A stretch of 14,779 nt of DNA. Source: Hydnum rufescens UP504 (Eukaryota > Basidiomycota > Agaricomycetes > Cantharellales > Hydnaceae). The stretch spans positions 427,714-442,492 of the forward strand of contig MU128917.1 of assembly GCA_014904985.1 (NCBI GenBank). Direction: 5' to 3'. The notes under the pieces are model-generated. The model worked only from the letters and a program-made list of their open reading frames with translations. It had not been told where the DNA came from and did not search any database. Made by a program: the position numbers and the translations under genes. Of this stretch, positions 8,183 through 14,461 are shown in pieces (positions within the stretch are counted from its first letter, which is position 1; each line of letters opens with the position of its first letter).

Positions 8183-9052
8183 CTGTTTGTTATGGGGTTC
8201 ACTGGACACCCCTAGTACTCAGACAAATGCCCATAACTCACTCAATTTTTCTCATTTGTGTGTCAAGTAAGCTTTTCCAGGTACTGTCAGTGCGCTGCTA
8301 GGGTGTTGGGCAAAAATAATCATGAAAAATCATCAGGTGGTTGCCAAGGACTCAAAATAGTGTTTCTATATTCTGAATTTAGTGTCTTTGGAACAATACA
8401 AAATGCTCTCACAGCTCATAAAGCCAGCAGGTAGCAAAACTGCTACTTTGAGGCCTTTGGCTACCATACTGGCTATCTTTCATGTGAGTTTCAGTGGCTC
8501 ATGATGAGAATTGAAGCTGCTAGCTCAGGTACAATGAGGGGGCATTGATCTAATTTAGCCAATCAAAGGCAAAGGTTGCAAAGAAAGCAGAGTCCTTGAA
8601 GCAGTTGCCCAAAAGGAAAAGGAAGATCAGCACTGGGCATGCTGTTGATGTCATTGAACAAAGAAAATTGGCAGGGTGCACCCAATCCTTCAACCCAACC
8701 TCCCAAATGTCTCTGCACACTCTCACCTATTCCCATCAATGGAAATCCCCCCAGTTGGTCCCCACAACACTGTCCTCACCCCCAACCAATAGTAGGAATG
8801 AATGCCTGGAGACTGTGAGATTCTCCAACAGGTGTCCGAGTACTAGGGTTCAGCACTGGCCGACACCAAAATGAGACCATAACGTGGATCCCTCACTGCA
8901 CCTTACTGCATGCATAGATTTCCTTATAATTTTTATCCAATGTATATATGATTATAGTACATATTATTACCAAGTTTGGGACCTAGTCGGCCAGTGTGTC
9001 ATGAGTAGTGGTCAATTTTGTTACTTCTGTCCGAGATCCCAGTTACAAACAG
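8183..9052. mobile_element. 870-bp TIR element with TA target duplication
   Basis: Interrupts the old LTR-like copy: the younger copies read CAAGTCATCCAGTCTTG where this one reads CAAGTCA-TA-[element]-TA-CAGTCTTG. Ends are CTGTTTGTTATGGGG and, inverted, CTGTTTGTAACTGGG; with gaps the similarity extends to a GGACA about 25 bp in. The TA duplication suggests Tc1/mariner-like transposition (inference). Inside are CCCTAGTACTCAGACA (8210-8225) and its near-perfect inverse TGTCCGAGTACTAGGG (8833-8848), and CACTGGCCGAC near 8857-8867 with its exact inverse near 8985-8995, pointing to nested or subterminal repeats. Confidence 0.68.
8555..8874 (+). pseudogene. Possible exon inside the TIR element, unknown
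   Basis: After an ATTTAG acceptor-like site, a frame reads SQSKAKVAKKAESLKQLPKR, continues through a basic stretch (KRKRK) and ends at TGA 8872-8874. A GTGAGT donor-like site lies near 8484. The basic segment resembles a nuclear signal. There is no DDE or DNA-binding motif, and the length is far below a transposase. Could be a leftover exon or chance. Confidence 0.25.
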
Positions 9053-9361
9053 TACAGTCTTGAGGAAGGATGGCAAGTTGAATTGCCTTGTCCATAGAAA
9101 GTGGACTTGATGTAGGGCATAAACTGCCCCTTTTTGATGAGGACTGTTGAAGTCTGATGGATATTCAATAAATTGACTGGTGTTCATGGTAAAGGAATGA
9201 GGTGATATTATGAGTTGGAAAGGGGTAGGAATCCAATTGATTTCTTGAATAAATGAATGACAATGGAATTAAATGAGTGTGGTGACATGTAATTGATTCA
9301 TTCATAAGGAAAATAGGCCTCAGATGAGGATTTTATGGTGTAGGTATTTATCCCTCCAACA

Positions 9362-9600
9362 CTGTTCGACTTGTGTTTGGCACCATTCAAAAGGTGTGAA
9401 TTGTAGCTTTCCAAGTGTTATATGGGTGTATGTTTCTGATCAAAACTGACAGAGTTATAGAACAAATTTGGTTTCTGTGCATAGCCATAATTAATTTCAT
9501 AATTGGTCATGTGACCATCCAAAGGCTGGAAGTGGTGTGATTTCACATTTTCTGATACTGGATGTTTTTATCTTCCACATCAGCCTGATTACATAATCAC
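9362..9600 (-). mobile_element. Further partial copy of the LTR-like element
   Basis: Resumes at 9362 with TTGTGTTTGGCACCATTCAA, matching the internal point GTTTGGTACCATTCGAT near 7382, and fades near 9600 (ATTACATAATCAC shared with 7556-7570). It starts at the same internal position at which the layer-2 copy split the old copy. It may be a still older nested host or a tandem duplication. Confidence 0.5.
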
Positions 9601-10624
9601 TCCCCCATACTAGGAACAACCCTTAACATAGAGCACATTTATTCTTATTTGCATGAGGTGGCAACAGTCATGACCACACAAATGGGTTTCACCATTTCAT
9701 TCCTTGCTGGAGGGCCTTTGCCTATCACTAATGGTGAAATAGTTGCAAGCCAGTAAGTATCTTTGAAATGCATTCCTTCTGACTGCATTGCTAACTCATC
9801 TCAATTTCATAGTATCCATAAAGACCAAATTTCAGGGACTTATCCACTTGATTTCAGTACCTATGGGATGGCATGTTTGATGGCATCATAATGCTGAAAT
9901 TCAATGAGTTCCTTCACCAAGCCTTTCATAAGTTGTTATGTCTCAGTGTATGTTGCAAACAATACTAATGGAATTTCCCTTAGCCCAAGATCTCTGTACA
10001 GTGAGGTCTTTGATGTTGCCCAAGTCTGATAGCCTTGAAGCAACTCTGGATGTTGACAAGGGGAGCAAAGTTATGTCTTCCAAGTCCAATACCCCCAATG
10101 GAGTTTCACCTTCCAATATCAAGCATGAGGCCTCTGAATCTGCTCTCTCCCTTCATGGTTCCCCCAAGCCTGAGTCATCAGACCATGGGAGTGAGGACAA
10201 GGATGCTGTATTTCACACAGGACATCATTCTGCCACCCAATCTGGTGATCAGTCCCTTGCCTTTTCTAGCAAGCATTCTGCCCTGCCTAGTGAGCATTCT
10301 CTCACTCTGCCTGGGGTGGCTTCTCCCTCTCCACCTATTCATTATTCTCATACTGATACATGTAAATCTGTGCTGTCATCAAGGAAGGTCTCAATGTTGT
10401 CAGCAATGGCTCCACCAGGGCTATTGTCTGGGACAATGGAGTCATCCTCACCAGGAGCACCTGGATCTGTGGTGCCAGGTGATTTGGCTGAATCTCCCAA
10501 GGTACATGACTCCCTATCTCCTATGGCCACAAAAGAGAATGATAGGAAGCAGGCTGTGATCCAACCTTGCCCTGAGCACAATCAAGTGCAGTACAGTGGC
10601 ACTGCCAAGCCACCTTGGACAGCC
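9589..10624 (+). pseudogene. Spliced, frameshifted gene remnant with Ser/Pro-rich C-terminal part
   Basis: Exon 9589-9752 reads through LHEVATVMTTQMGFTISFLA and GGPLPITNGEIVAS to donor GTAAGT at 9753. Branch CTAAC is at 9791 and acceptor CATAG ends at 9812. The next exon begins HIHKDQISGTYPLDFSTY, then needs a one-base shift near 9860-9870 to continue as DGMFDGIIMLKFNEFLHQAF. A small intron (about 9946-9983, branch TACTAAT) leads to 9984-10624, a Ser/Pro/His-rich, probably disordered stretch ending at a GTATGT donor at 10625. From memory, the pattern hydrophobic strand-GGP-G-(V/I)-SxH...FLHxxF recurs in unnamed expanded mushroom gene families; unverified. Beyond 10624 the open frame runs antisense through repeat tail and is not coding. 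Confidence 0.45.
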
Positions 10625-10639
10625 GTATGTGACCCCCTT

Positions 10640-10790
10640 GTTAGGTGTGTATTCTGGGGCATGATTTGGTACCTAAGTAGGTACCAGACACTATTGGGGC
10701 CCCAGTCCATCACTTTGGTTGTGGCTTGGGTGCCAATTGGGGTCCCATTGGGGCCTTATTGGGCCAACTTCTGGTCAACCACTGTGCTAG
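10640..10790 (-). repeat. GGGGCCCC/GGTACC palindromic tail domain, copy 2
   Basis: Contains the palindrome TGGTACCTA-AG-TAGGTACCA (10667-10686) and GGGGCCCC, CCAATTGGGG and CCCATTGGGGCC blocks (10696-10760). On the - strand it lies downstream of array 2, as copies 1 and 3 lie downstream of arrays 1 and 3. Confidence 0.8.
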
Positions 10791-10794
10791 ACCA

Positions 10795-10960
10795 CATAAG
10801 TATTTATGATTATTTATTTATTTATTATTATTCATTTATTATTATTTATACATATACCCCGGGTCATATGTTTTCATTCAGCGGAGTCGCCAGTTTACAG
10901 ATAGCTCGCACAGGTTTCGAGTATTGGGGGGTTGGTGTTGTAATTAAAAAAAAAGACACA
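10795..10960 (-). other. AT-rich 3' tail of array 2
   Basis: Reading the - strand: last donor GTGAGT at 11031, B hairpin at 10966-11003, T-run, then CCCGGGGTATATG (about 10870-10858) and AATAATAAATG-type repeats to about 10800. This parallels 858-1000 after array 1. No clear acceptor for the last intron. Confidence 0.6.
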
Positions 10961-11031
10961 CAGATGGCACCAAAAGAGCAGCTGGTGCTGCTCTTTTGGC
11001 GCCGTAGTACACTCCGTGAAGAAAAACTCAC

Positions 11032-11187
11032 CTAATAGTACCACACACCCGCCGAAGCGGGTGTGTGGTATCGTATTTAATTTCTCATTGTGGTTGCTGG
11101 GCTTTCGGGTGGCCACGTAGGTCGGTATTTCGCCTTGGGCCTCGTCTGTGCTGGCTTTGGGTGGGGTTTCACAGTGGGAGAAGGTAC
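11032..11187 (-). CDS. Exon-like module 6 of array 2, fully open frame
   Basis: 156 nt, open throughout in the phase that takes one base from the previous exon. Reads GTFSHCETPPKASTDEAQGE, then ATRKPSNHNEK and NTIPHTRFGGCVVLL. It is the cleanest coding example of the module and is exactly as long as 261-416. The A hairpin at 11040-11069 is perfect, with sense loop TTCG. The frame is not supported across its neighbours, and the protein matches no domain I know. Confidence 0.3.
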
Positions 11188-11298
11188 CTAGAATAGCAAA
11201 TGCATTAGTAAGAGCAAAAAAAAACCAAGGCAACGCCAAAAGAGCAGCTGGTGCTGCTCCTTTGGTGTTGTGGTATACCCCATAATGGGAAAACTCAC
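11188..11298 (-). other. Predicted intron, 111 nt, with long B hairpin
   Basis: Donor GTGAGT, B at 11231-11270 with 18-bp arms starting CAACGCC on +. Two imperfect pairs: one is G.U in the sense RNA, one in the antisense. Acceptor TTCTAG. Confidence 0.6.
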
Positions 11299-11471
11299 CT
11301 AATATAGCCACACACCCGCTTTGGCGGGTGTGTGGCACTGTATTCAATTCATCGTTGTATTGGTTGTGGATAGTCGAGCGTTGGAATCTTGCGTGGCTGT
11401 GCGGGTGCCCGTAGTTCGCCCGGGCCTTGTCGGTGCATTCATCGCATGGAGGTTTCGCAGAGGGAGAAAGC
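11299..11471 (-). other. Exon-like module 5 of array 2 (frameshifted)
   Basis: 173 nt. One frame gives KPPCDECTDKARANYG and continues to PHTRQSGCVAIL, the array motif, but does not join module 4 in phase. A hairpin at 11307-11336 is perfect, sense loop CAAA. Confidence 0.5.
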
Positions 11472-11583
11472 CTAGAATAATCAGTATGTTAGTTTTTAAA
11501 AAAAATAACAGAAGCAACACCAAAAGAGCAGCTAGTGCTGCTCTTTTGGCATCGTGGTACACCGTGTGATGAAACAAACTCGC
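11472..11583 (-). other. Predicted intron, 112 nt, GC donor
   Basis: Donor GCGAGT, B at 11520-11549 with perfect 13-bp arms and loop TAGT on +, acceptor TTCTAG. Confidence 0.5.
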
Positions 11584-11753
11584 CTAATAGTGCCACACAC
11601 CCGCCGAAGCGGGCATGTGGCACCGTATTCGATTCGTTGTCGTGTAGAGATGCTTGAGGGTCATCTTGGGTGGCTGTGCGTGCGCCCATATTTCGCCCTG
11701 GGCCTTGTCTATGTATTCTTGGGCGGGTGAAGTTTCGTGGTGGGAGAAAAGAC
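11584..11753 (-). other. Exon-like module 4 of array 2 (frameshifted)
   Basis: 170 nt. Starts GLFSHHETSPAQ in the array frame but ends in TAG. The array motif NTVPHARFGGCVALL is in another frame. In the A hairpin at 11592-11621 (sense loop TTCG) two adjacent pairs are U.G and G.U in the sense RNA, and two A-C mismatches in the antisense. Confidence 0.5.
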
Positions 11754-11857
11754 CTAGAATAATGAGCATGCATGTTAATAATAAAAAAAGAATCCAAGCA
11801 ACGCCAAAAGAGCACCTGATGCTGCTCTTTTGGCATTGTAGTACGTGGAAAACTCGC
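11754..11857 (-). other. Predicted intron, 104 nt, GC donor
   Basis: Sense donor is GCGAGT rather than GTGAGT. B at 11803-11834 has one G-G mismatch next to the loop. Acceptor TTCTAG. A GC-AG intron or a decayed donor. Confidence 0.5.
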
Positions 11858-12028
11858 CTACTAATACCATACACCCGCCGCAGCGGCATATGGTATCGTA
11901 TTTAACTCGTCGTGGCGGTCACTGTGGGTGTTCGGGGCTGGGCTTTCGGGTGCCTGTGTACGTCCGTATTTTGCCTTGGCCTTCGTCTGTGCTGGCTTCG
12001 GGTGGGGTTTCGCGCAGGGAGAAAGAAC
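11858..12028 (-). other. Exon-like module 3 of array 2
   Basis: 171 nt, a multiple of three. Reads GSFSLRETPPEASTDEGQGK, then meets TGA after SPEHPQ, yet ends in the array frame (GGCMVLVG). The A hairpin (11864-11896) carries a matched C-to-T/G-to-A change (CCATA/TATGG). One bulge and two pairs that are G.U in the sense RNA would be A-C in the antisense. Confidence 0.5.
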
Positions 12029-12134
12029 CTGGAATAATCAATATGTTAGTAGAAAAATAATACAAGCAACGCCAAAAGAGCAGCAGGTGCTGCTCTTTTG
12101 GCATCATCGTAAACCGCATAATAAAAAAACTCAC
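12029..12134 (-). other. Predicted intron, 106 nt, with B hairpin
   Basis: Donor GTGAGT, perfect B at 12071-12102 (arms GCCAAAAGAGCAGC/GCTGCTCTTTTGGC), branch CTACTAACAT, acceptor TTCCAG. Confidence 0.62.
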
Positions 12135-12303
12135 ATAATATTGCCACACACCCGCTTCGGTGGGTGTGTGGCATCGTATTTGATCCGTGTTGTATAACTT
12201 GCGGATGGTCAAGGGTTTGGGTCTTGGGCGGCAGCATGCTCCCGTATTTCGGGTGGCGTTGTCTGTGTATTTTTCAGGGCGGTTTCACACAGGGAGAAAG
12301 AAT
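12135..12303 (-). other. Exon-like module 2 of array 2 (frameshifted)
   Basis: 169 nt, not a multiple of three. It opens DSFSLCETALKN and stops at TGA after QDPNP. The end matches the array motif (NTMPHTHRSGCVAIL) in another frame. The A hairpin at 12143-12172 has one imperfect pair, which is A-C in the sense RNA and G.U only in the antisense: a counterexample to the sense bias. Confidence 0.5.
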
Positions 12304-12412
12304 CTAGACTAAGTAATACATTAGTTAAAAAAAAATAACATATGCAACGCCAAAAGAGCAGCTGGTGCTGCTCTTTTGGTGTCATCGCACACCCCGTAAT
12401 GAAAAAGCTCAC
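12304..12412 (-). other. Predicted intron, 109 nt, with B hairpin
   Basis: Sense donor GTGAGC, B arms CCAAAAGAGCAGC/GCTGCTCTTTTGG (12350-12379), branch TTAACTAATG, acceptor GTCTAG. Confidence 0.6.
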
Positions 12413-12530
12413 CCAATATTGCCACACACCCGCTTCGGCGGGTGTGTGGCACCGTATTTGTTGCGTAGTCGTATAGATTGCATGCCCGCCTTTTTTCAAT
12501 TTCCTATTTAGGAAATTGAAGGGCGGCGAG
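12413..12530 (-). other. First module of array 2 with an extra hairpin
   Basis: The A hairpin at 12421-12450 is perfect (arms GCCACACACCCGC/GCGGGTGTGTGGC; sense loop CGAA). Upstream in sense, 12495-12520 forms another 4-nt-loop hairpin, TTCAATTTCCT-ATTT-AGGAAATTGAA, flanked by CCGCC and GGCGG, which can extend it. The module's 5' border is unclear. Confidence 0.5.
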
Positions 12531-12907
12531 AAATTGAAAATTAGCCAGGTCGTCCAATTTCGTTTCGGCGTCCATGAAATATACATACATGCCACCAAGA
12601 TACTCAATTTGGGCCAATTATAATGCATGGAAGTCGCCCCAATTCTGCTTTGAACATGCTGCCTTAGTGCAATCCAACTGACTATCCCTCTTTTCCTCAC
12701 TTGTATTAGACAAAATATTTAGTATTTATTATTTATTTTGCATCTAGGTATTTATTATCTATCTATATGAGGCTTGCGCTGCCCCTAATTGGGCGCTCTT
12801 TCGATCCTGAAAGTCCTGGCATTGAGTGGTTTGTTTTGATGCTTACCTCAGCCATTTCATTCGTAATATAGGACTCGACCACCAGGATCCAGAGGAACTA
12901 GAAGAGG
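12531..12907. promoter_or_regulatory. Head-to-head spacer between arrays 2 and 3
   Basis: The two arrays point away from each other here, so any transcripts would start in or near this stretch, making it a candidate divergent promoter (inference from layout only). It is AT-rich at 12700-12770 (TATTTATTATTTATTTT, TATCTATCTATATGAGG). No convincing TATA box or motif pair is assignable. Confidence 0.3.
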
Positions 12908-12944
12908 ACCACACACCCGCGGCAGCGGGTGTGTGGTCATATAG

Positions 12945-13044
12945 GTGAGTTCCTTCCAACTATGTAGCCGTGCAAAAAGGGAAGCCAAAGCTGCCTTGTT
13001 GTACTTCTTCAACATTGTAACTAACAGTAGTATTTCCATTCTAG
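12945..13044 (+). other. Predicted intron, 100 nt, with decayed B hairpin
   Basis: The preceding exon ends with the perfect A hairpin at 12908-12937 (loop GGCA). Donor GTGAGT, a weak stem at 12970-13004 around CAAA, branch AACTAAC at 13019-13025, acceptor TTCTAG. Confidence 0.58.
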
Positions 13045-13218
13045 GTTAAGGTTCTCGCTCTGACCGACCTGCATAATGACAATCCCAACCCTGATGGCGC
13101 CTGGAAATCAACGTGGGTGAAATCTGCCCAACACCCGCCAGCATACATGCGCAGCCCCACCCGACGACAGATAAAACACGGCACCACACACCCGCTGCGG
13201 CGTGTGTGGTCCTATTAG
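13045..13218 (+). other. Exon-like module 2 of array 3
   Basis: 174 nt, a multiple of three. Phase 0 reads VKVLALTDLHNDNPNPDGAW and stays open until a TAG formed by its last three bases. The A hairpin (13183-13210) has lost two bases on the right arm, leaving a bulge; loop TGCG. Confidence 0.5.
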
Positions 13219-13325
13219 GTGAGTTTTCCTTCCATACCAATACTCCAGCACCAAAAGAGCAGCTGTAGCTGTTCTTTTGGTGCTGCTTCTCTTCAATTTT
13301 ACTAATGTACCATTTGTTGTTCTAG
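13219..13325 (+). other. Predicted intron, 107 nt, with 18-bp B hairpin
   Basis: Donor GTGAGT, B at 13246-13285 with arms CAGCACCAAAAGAGCAGC and its partner around TGTA; the one imperfect pair is G.U in the + RNA. Branch TTACTAATG, acceptor TTCTAG. Confidence 0.65.
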
Positions 13326-13505
13326 GCTTCCCCCTGCATGAAAATCCACCTGATGAGAAAACATGGAGCCCCCTGCATAATACGGACGTGTACGGCTGCC
13401 CAAATCCAGAGGGTCCCGCCTACGTGACATTACCACGGCCCCAAGCCCATGCAACGACGGATAGATACGGCACCACACCTGCTGCAGCGGGTGTGGTGCT
13501 ATCTG
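13326..13505 (+). CDS. Exon-like module 3 of array 3, fully open frame
   Basis: 180 nt, open in the one-base-in phase. Starts GFPLHENPPDEKTWSPLHN, then TDVYGCPNPEGPAYVTLPRP, and ends TTPAAAGVVLSG, resembling 261-416 at both ends. Hairpin A at 13470-13499 has the shorter CACA tract on both arms and one U.G pair in the + RNA, loop TGCA. The next module is out of frame. Confidence 0.3.
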
Positions 13506-13548
13506 GTGAGTTCTTTTTTTTTACTAACATTACTATGTGCTATTCTAG
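13506..13548 (+). other. Predicted short intron, 43 nt, no B hairpin
   Basis: Donor GTGAGT, T-run, branch TTACTAAC at 13521-13528, acceptor ATTCTAG. A compact intron without the B insert. Confidence 0.65.
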
Positions 13549-13795
13549 GTCCCCCTCCCTGCATGAACACCCGCACGACACATAGCCACCGAAGAGGGGC
13601 TAACTCCTGAATGAAACCCCACACAACGCGTAGCCACCGAAGATCGCGGCCAAGGGCCCAACTCCCAAACGAAACCCTGCACAACGCATAGCCGCCGAAG
13701 ATCGCGCCCAAGGGGCCAACTCCCGAATGCCTGCAATGGACACAACGACGGGCAAAGCATGGCACCACACCCGCTGTGGCGGGTGTGCGTGCCTC
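13549..13795 (+). other. Exon-like module 4 of array 3, expanded by an internal repeat
   Basis: 247 nt. Starts SLHEHPHDT-like and stops early. Three copies of TAGCCRCCGAAG start at 13583, 13631 and 13689 (spacing 48 and 58), each followed by an AACTCCYRAA-type tract, which accounts for the extra length. The A hairpin (13761-13793, arms beginning GGCACCACACCCGC) has one bulged base, loop TGTG. Confidence 0.5.
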
Positions 13796-13907
13796 GTAAG
13801 TTTTTCATTACTAGTTGTACAATGGCACCAAGAGAGCAGCACCAGCTGCTCTTTTGGTGCTGCCTCTCTTTTATTTTACTAATGTAGCACATTGTTTGTT
13901 ATTCTAG
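13796..13907 (+). other. Predicted intron, 112 nt, with B hairpin
   Basis: Donor GTAAGT, B at 13825-13860 around ACCA with one imperfect pair that is G.U in the + RNA, branch TTACTAATG, acceptor TTCTAG. Confidence 0.63.
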
Positions 13908-14088
13908 CCTGTGCCTCCACGAAAATCCACCCGACAGGAACATGGATGAAGCCCCCGTGCATAATACAGACGTGCGCAGCTGCCGAAGATCATGTCTAAG
14001 GGTCCGGCCCCTGAACCAGCAGCAACCTATGCAACGACGGACAATGGGTTACCACACCCCCGCTCCAGCGGGTGTGTGGTAATCTCAG
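13908..14088 (+). other. Exon-like module 5 of array 3 (frameshifted)
   Basis: 181 nt. Reads LCLHENPPDRNMDEAPVHNT, like module 3, but runs into TAA just after hairpin A. A at 14051-14080 has one C-T mismatch and loop TCCA. Confidence 0.5.
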
Positions 14089-14139
14089 GTAAGTTCTCAC
14101 TCGATATAGTCTCTACTAATGGTTCTTTTGTTATTCTAG
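14089..14139 (+). other. Predicted short intron, 51 nt, no B hairpin
   Basis: Donor GTAAGT, branch CTACTAATG, acceptor ATTCTAG. No internal stem. Confidence 0.65.
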
Positions 14140-14318
14140 GTCACCCCTGCCCCCAATGAAACCCGACCCAACAAGAACATGGACAGAGCCCCAACAGGAA
14201 ATACGGACATGCGCAGCCCCCAAAAATCTCGCCTGATCGAGTGGAATCGTGACAAAATGAATACCCCCATGTAATGTATGCATGCAAAGCCCCCATATTT
14301 TAGGGGGACTTTCCCCAG
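14140..14318 (+). other. Exon-like module 6 of array 3 with unrelated A-position stem
   Basis: 179 nt. One phase reads VTPAPNETRPNKNMDRAPT and stays open to a TAA before the hairpin. The usual CCACACACCCGC stem is absent; AAAGCCCCC (14286-14294) pairs with GGGGGACTTT (14303-14312) with one bulged A and an 8-nt loop, 6 nt before the donor. Confidence 0.5.
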
Positions 14319-14428
14319 GTATGTGTTCTTGTCTTTCAAGTATACTCCCTGCACCCGCAGGGAGTGGATATAGTGGATATTCTACTAGCTGTTGATACCA
14401 TAATTGTAATAATTAAAATTAAATGCAG
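14319..14428 (+). other. Predicted intron, 110 nt, with unrelated B-position hairpin
   Basis: Donor GTATGT, hairpin ACTCCCTGC-ACCC-GCAGGGAGT at 14344-14365 (perfect 9-bp stem, 4-nt loop), acceptor ATGCAG. Same place and loop size as hairpin B but no sequence similarity. Confidence 0.5.
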
Positions 14429-14461
14429 ATCAGTGCCTCAGTAGTGTGGAAACTATGAAGG

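Larger units (their letters stand above)
4354..9361 (-). mobile_element. Old LTR-like element, interrupted (layer 1)
   Basis: Reading the - strand, it starts TGTTGGAGGGATAAATACC-like at 9361 and ends near 4354 (+ strand TGTGCCTATATAAAAACCA against TGTAAGCAGG...TATAAACCA in the younger copies). Its pieces are 4354-5161, 7928-8182 and 9053-9361, about 1370 bp in all once the inner insertions are removed, close to the 1381 bp of the other copies. It is diverged, CpG-poor and has no clear target duplication. I see no polymerase or integrase domain. The old left part (4354-4985) is recognisable mainly through GAAGGTCTTT, CCACACCCT and the GGGGGGAGTCATGGGG block. Confidence 0.6.
10961..12530 (-). 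repeat. Hairpin-exon array 2 (sense -)
   Basis: Six modules about 276 bp apart. A hairpins: 12421-12450, 12143-12172, 11864-11896, 11592-11621, 11307-11336, 11040-11069. B hairpins: 12350-12379, 12071-12102, 11803-11834, 11520-11549, 11231-11270, 10966-11003. Introns (on -): 12304-12412, 12029-12134, 11754-11857, 11472-11583, 11188-11298, plus a last donor at 11031. This is the most regular array: every intron has B and every exon has A. Confidence 0.9.
12870..14428 (+). repeat. Hairpin-exon array 3 (sense +)
   Basis: A hairpins: 12908-12937, 13183-13210, 13470-13499, 13761-13793, 14051-14080, and a sequence-unrelated stem at 14286-14312 in the same place. B hairpins: decayed 12970-13004, then 13246-13285, 13825-13860, and an unrelated stem 14344-14365. 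Introns: 12945-13044, 13219-13325, 13506-13548, 13796-13907, 14089-14139, 14319-14428. Two introns lack B and are short. The most divergent of the arrays, yet its hairpin positions hold. Confidence 0.9.

Noticed and set aside
10625..11035. C-terminal part of a long open frame reading through 11035 on the + strand
   Set aside because: It runs antisense through the GGGGCCCC/GGTACC tail, AT-rich repeats and a B hairpin of array 2. A GTATGT donor at 10625 is a more natural end for the coding part.
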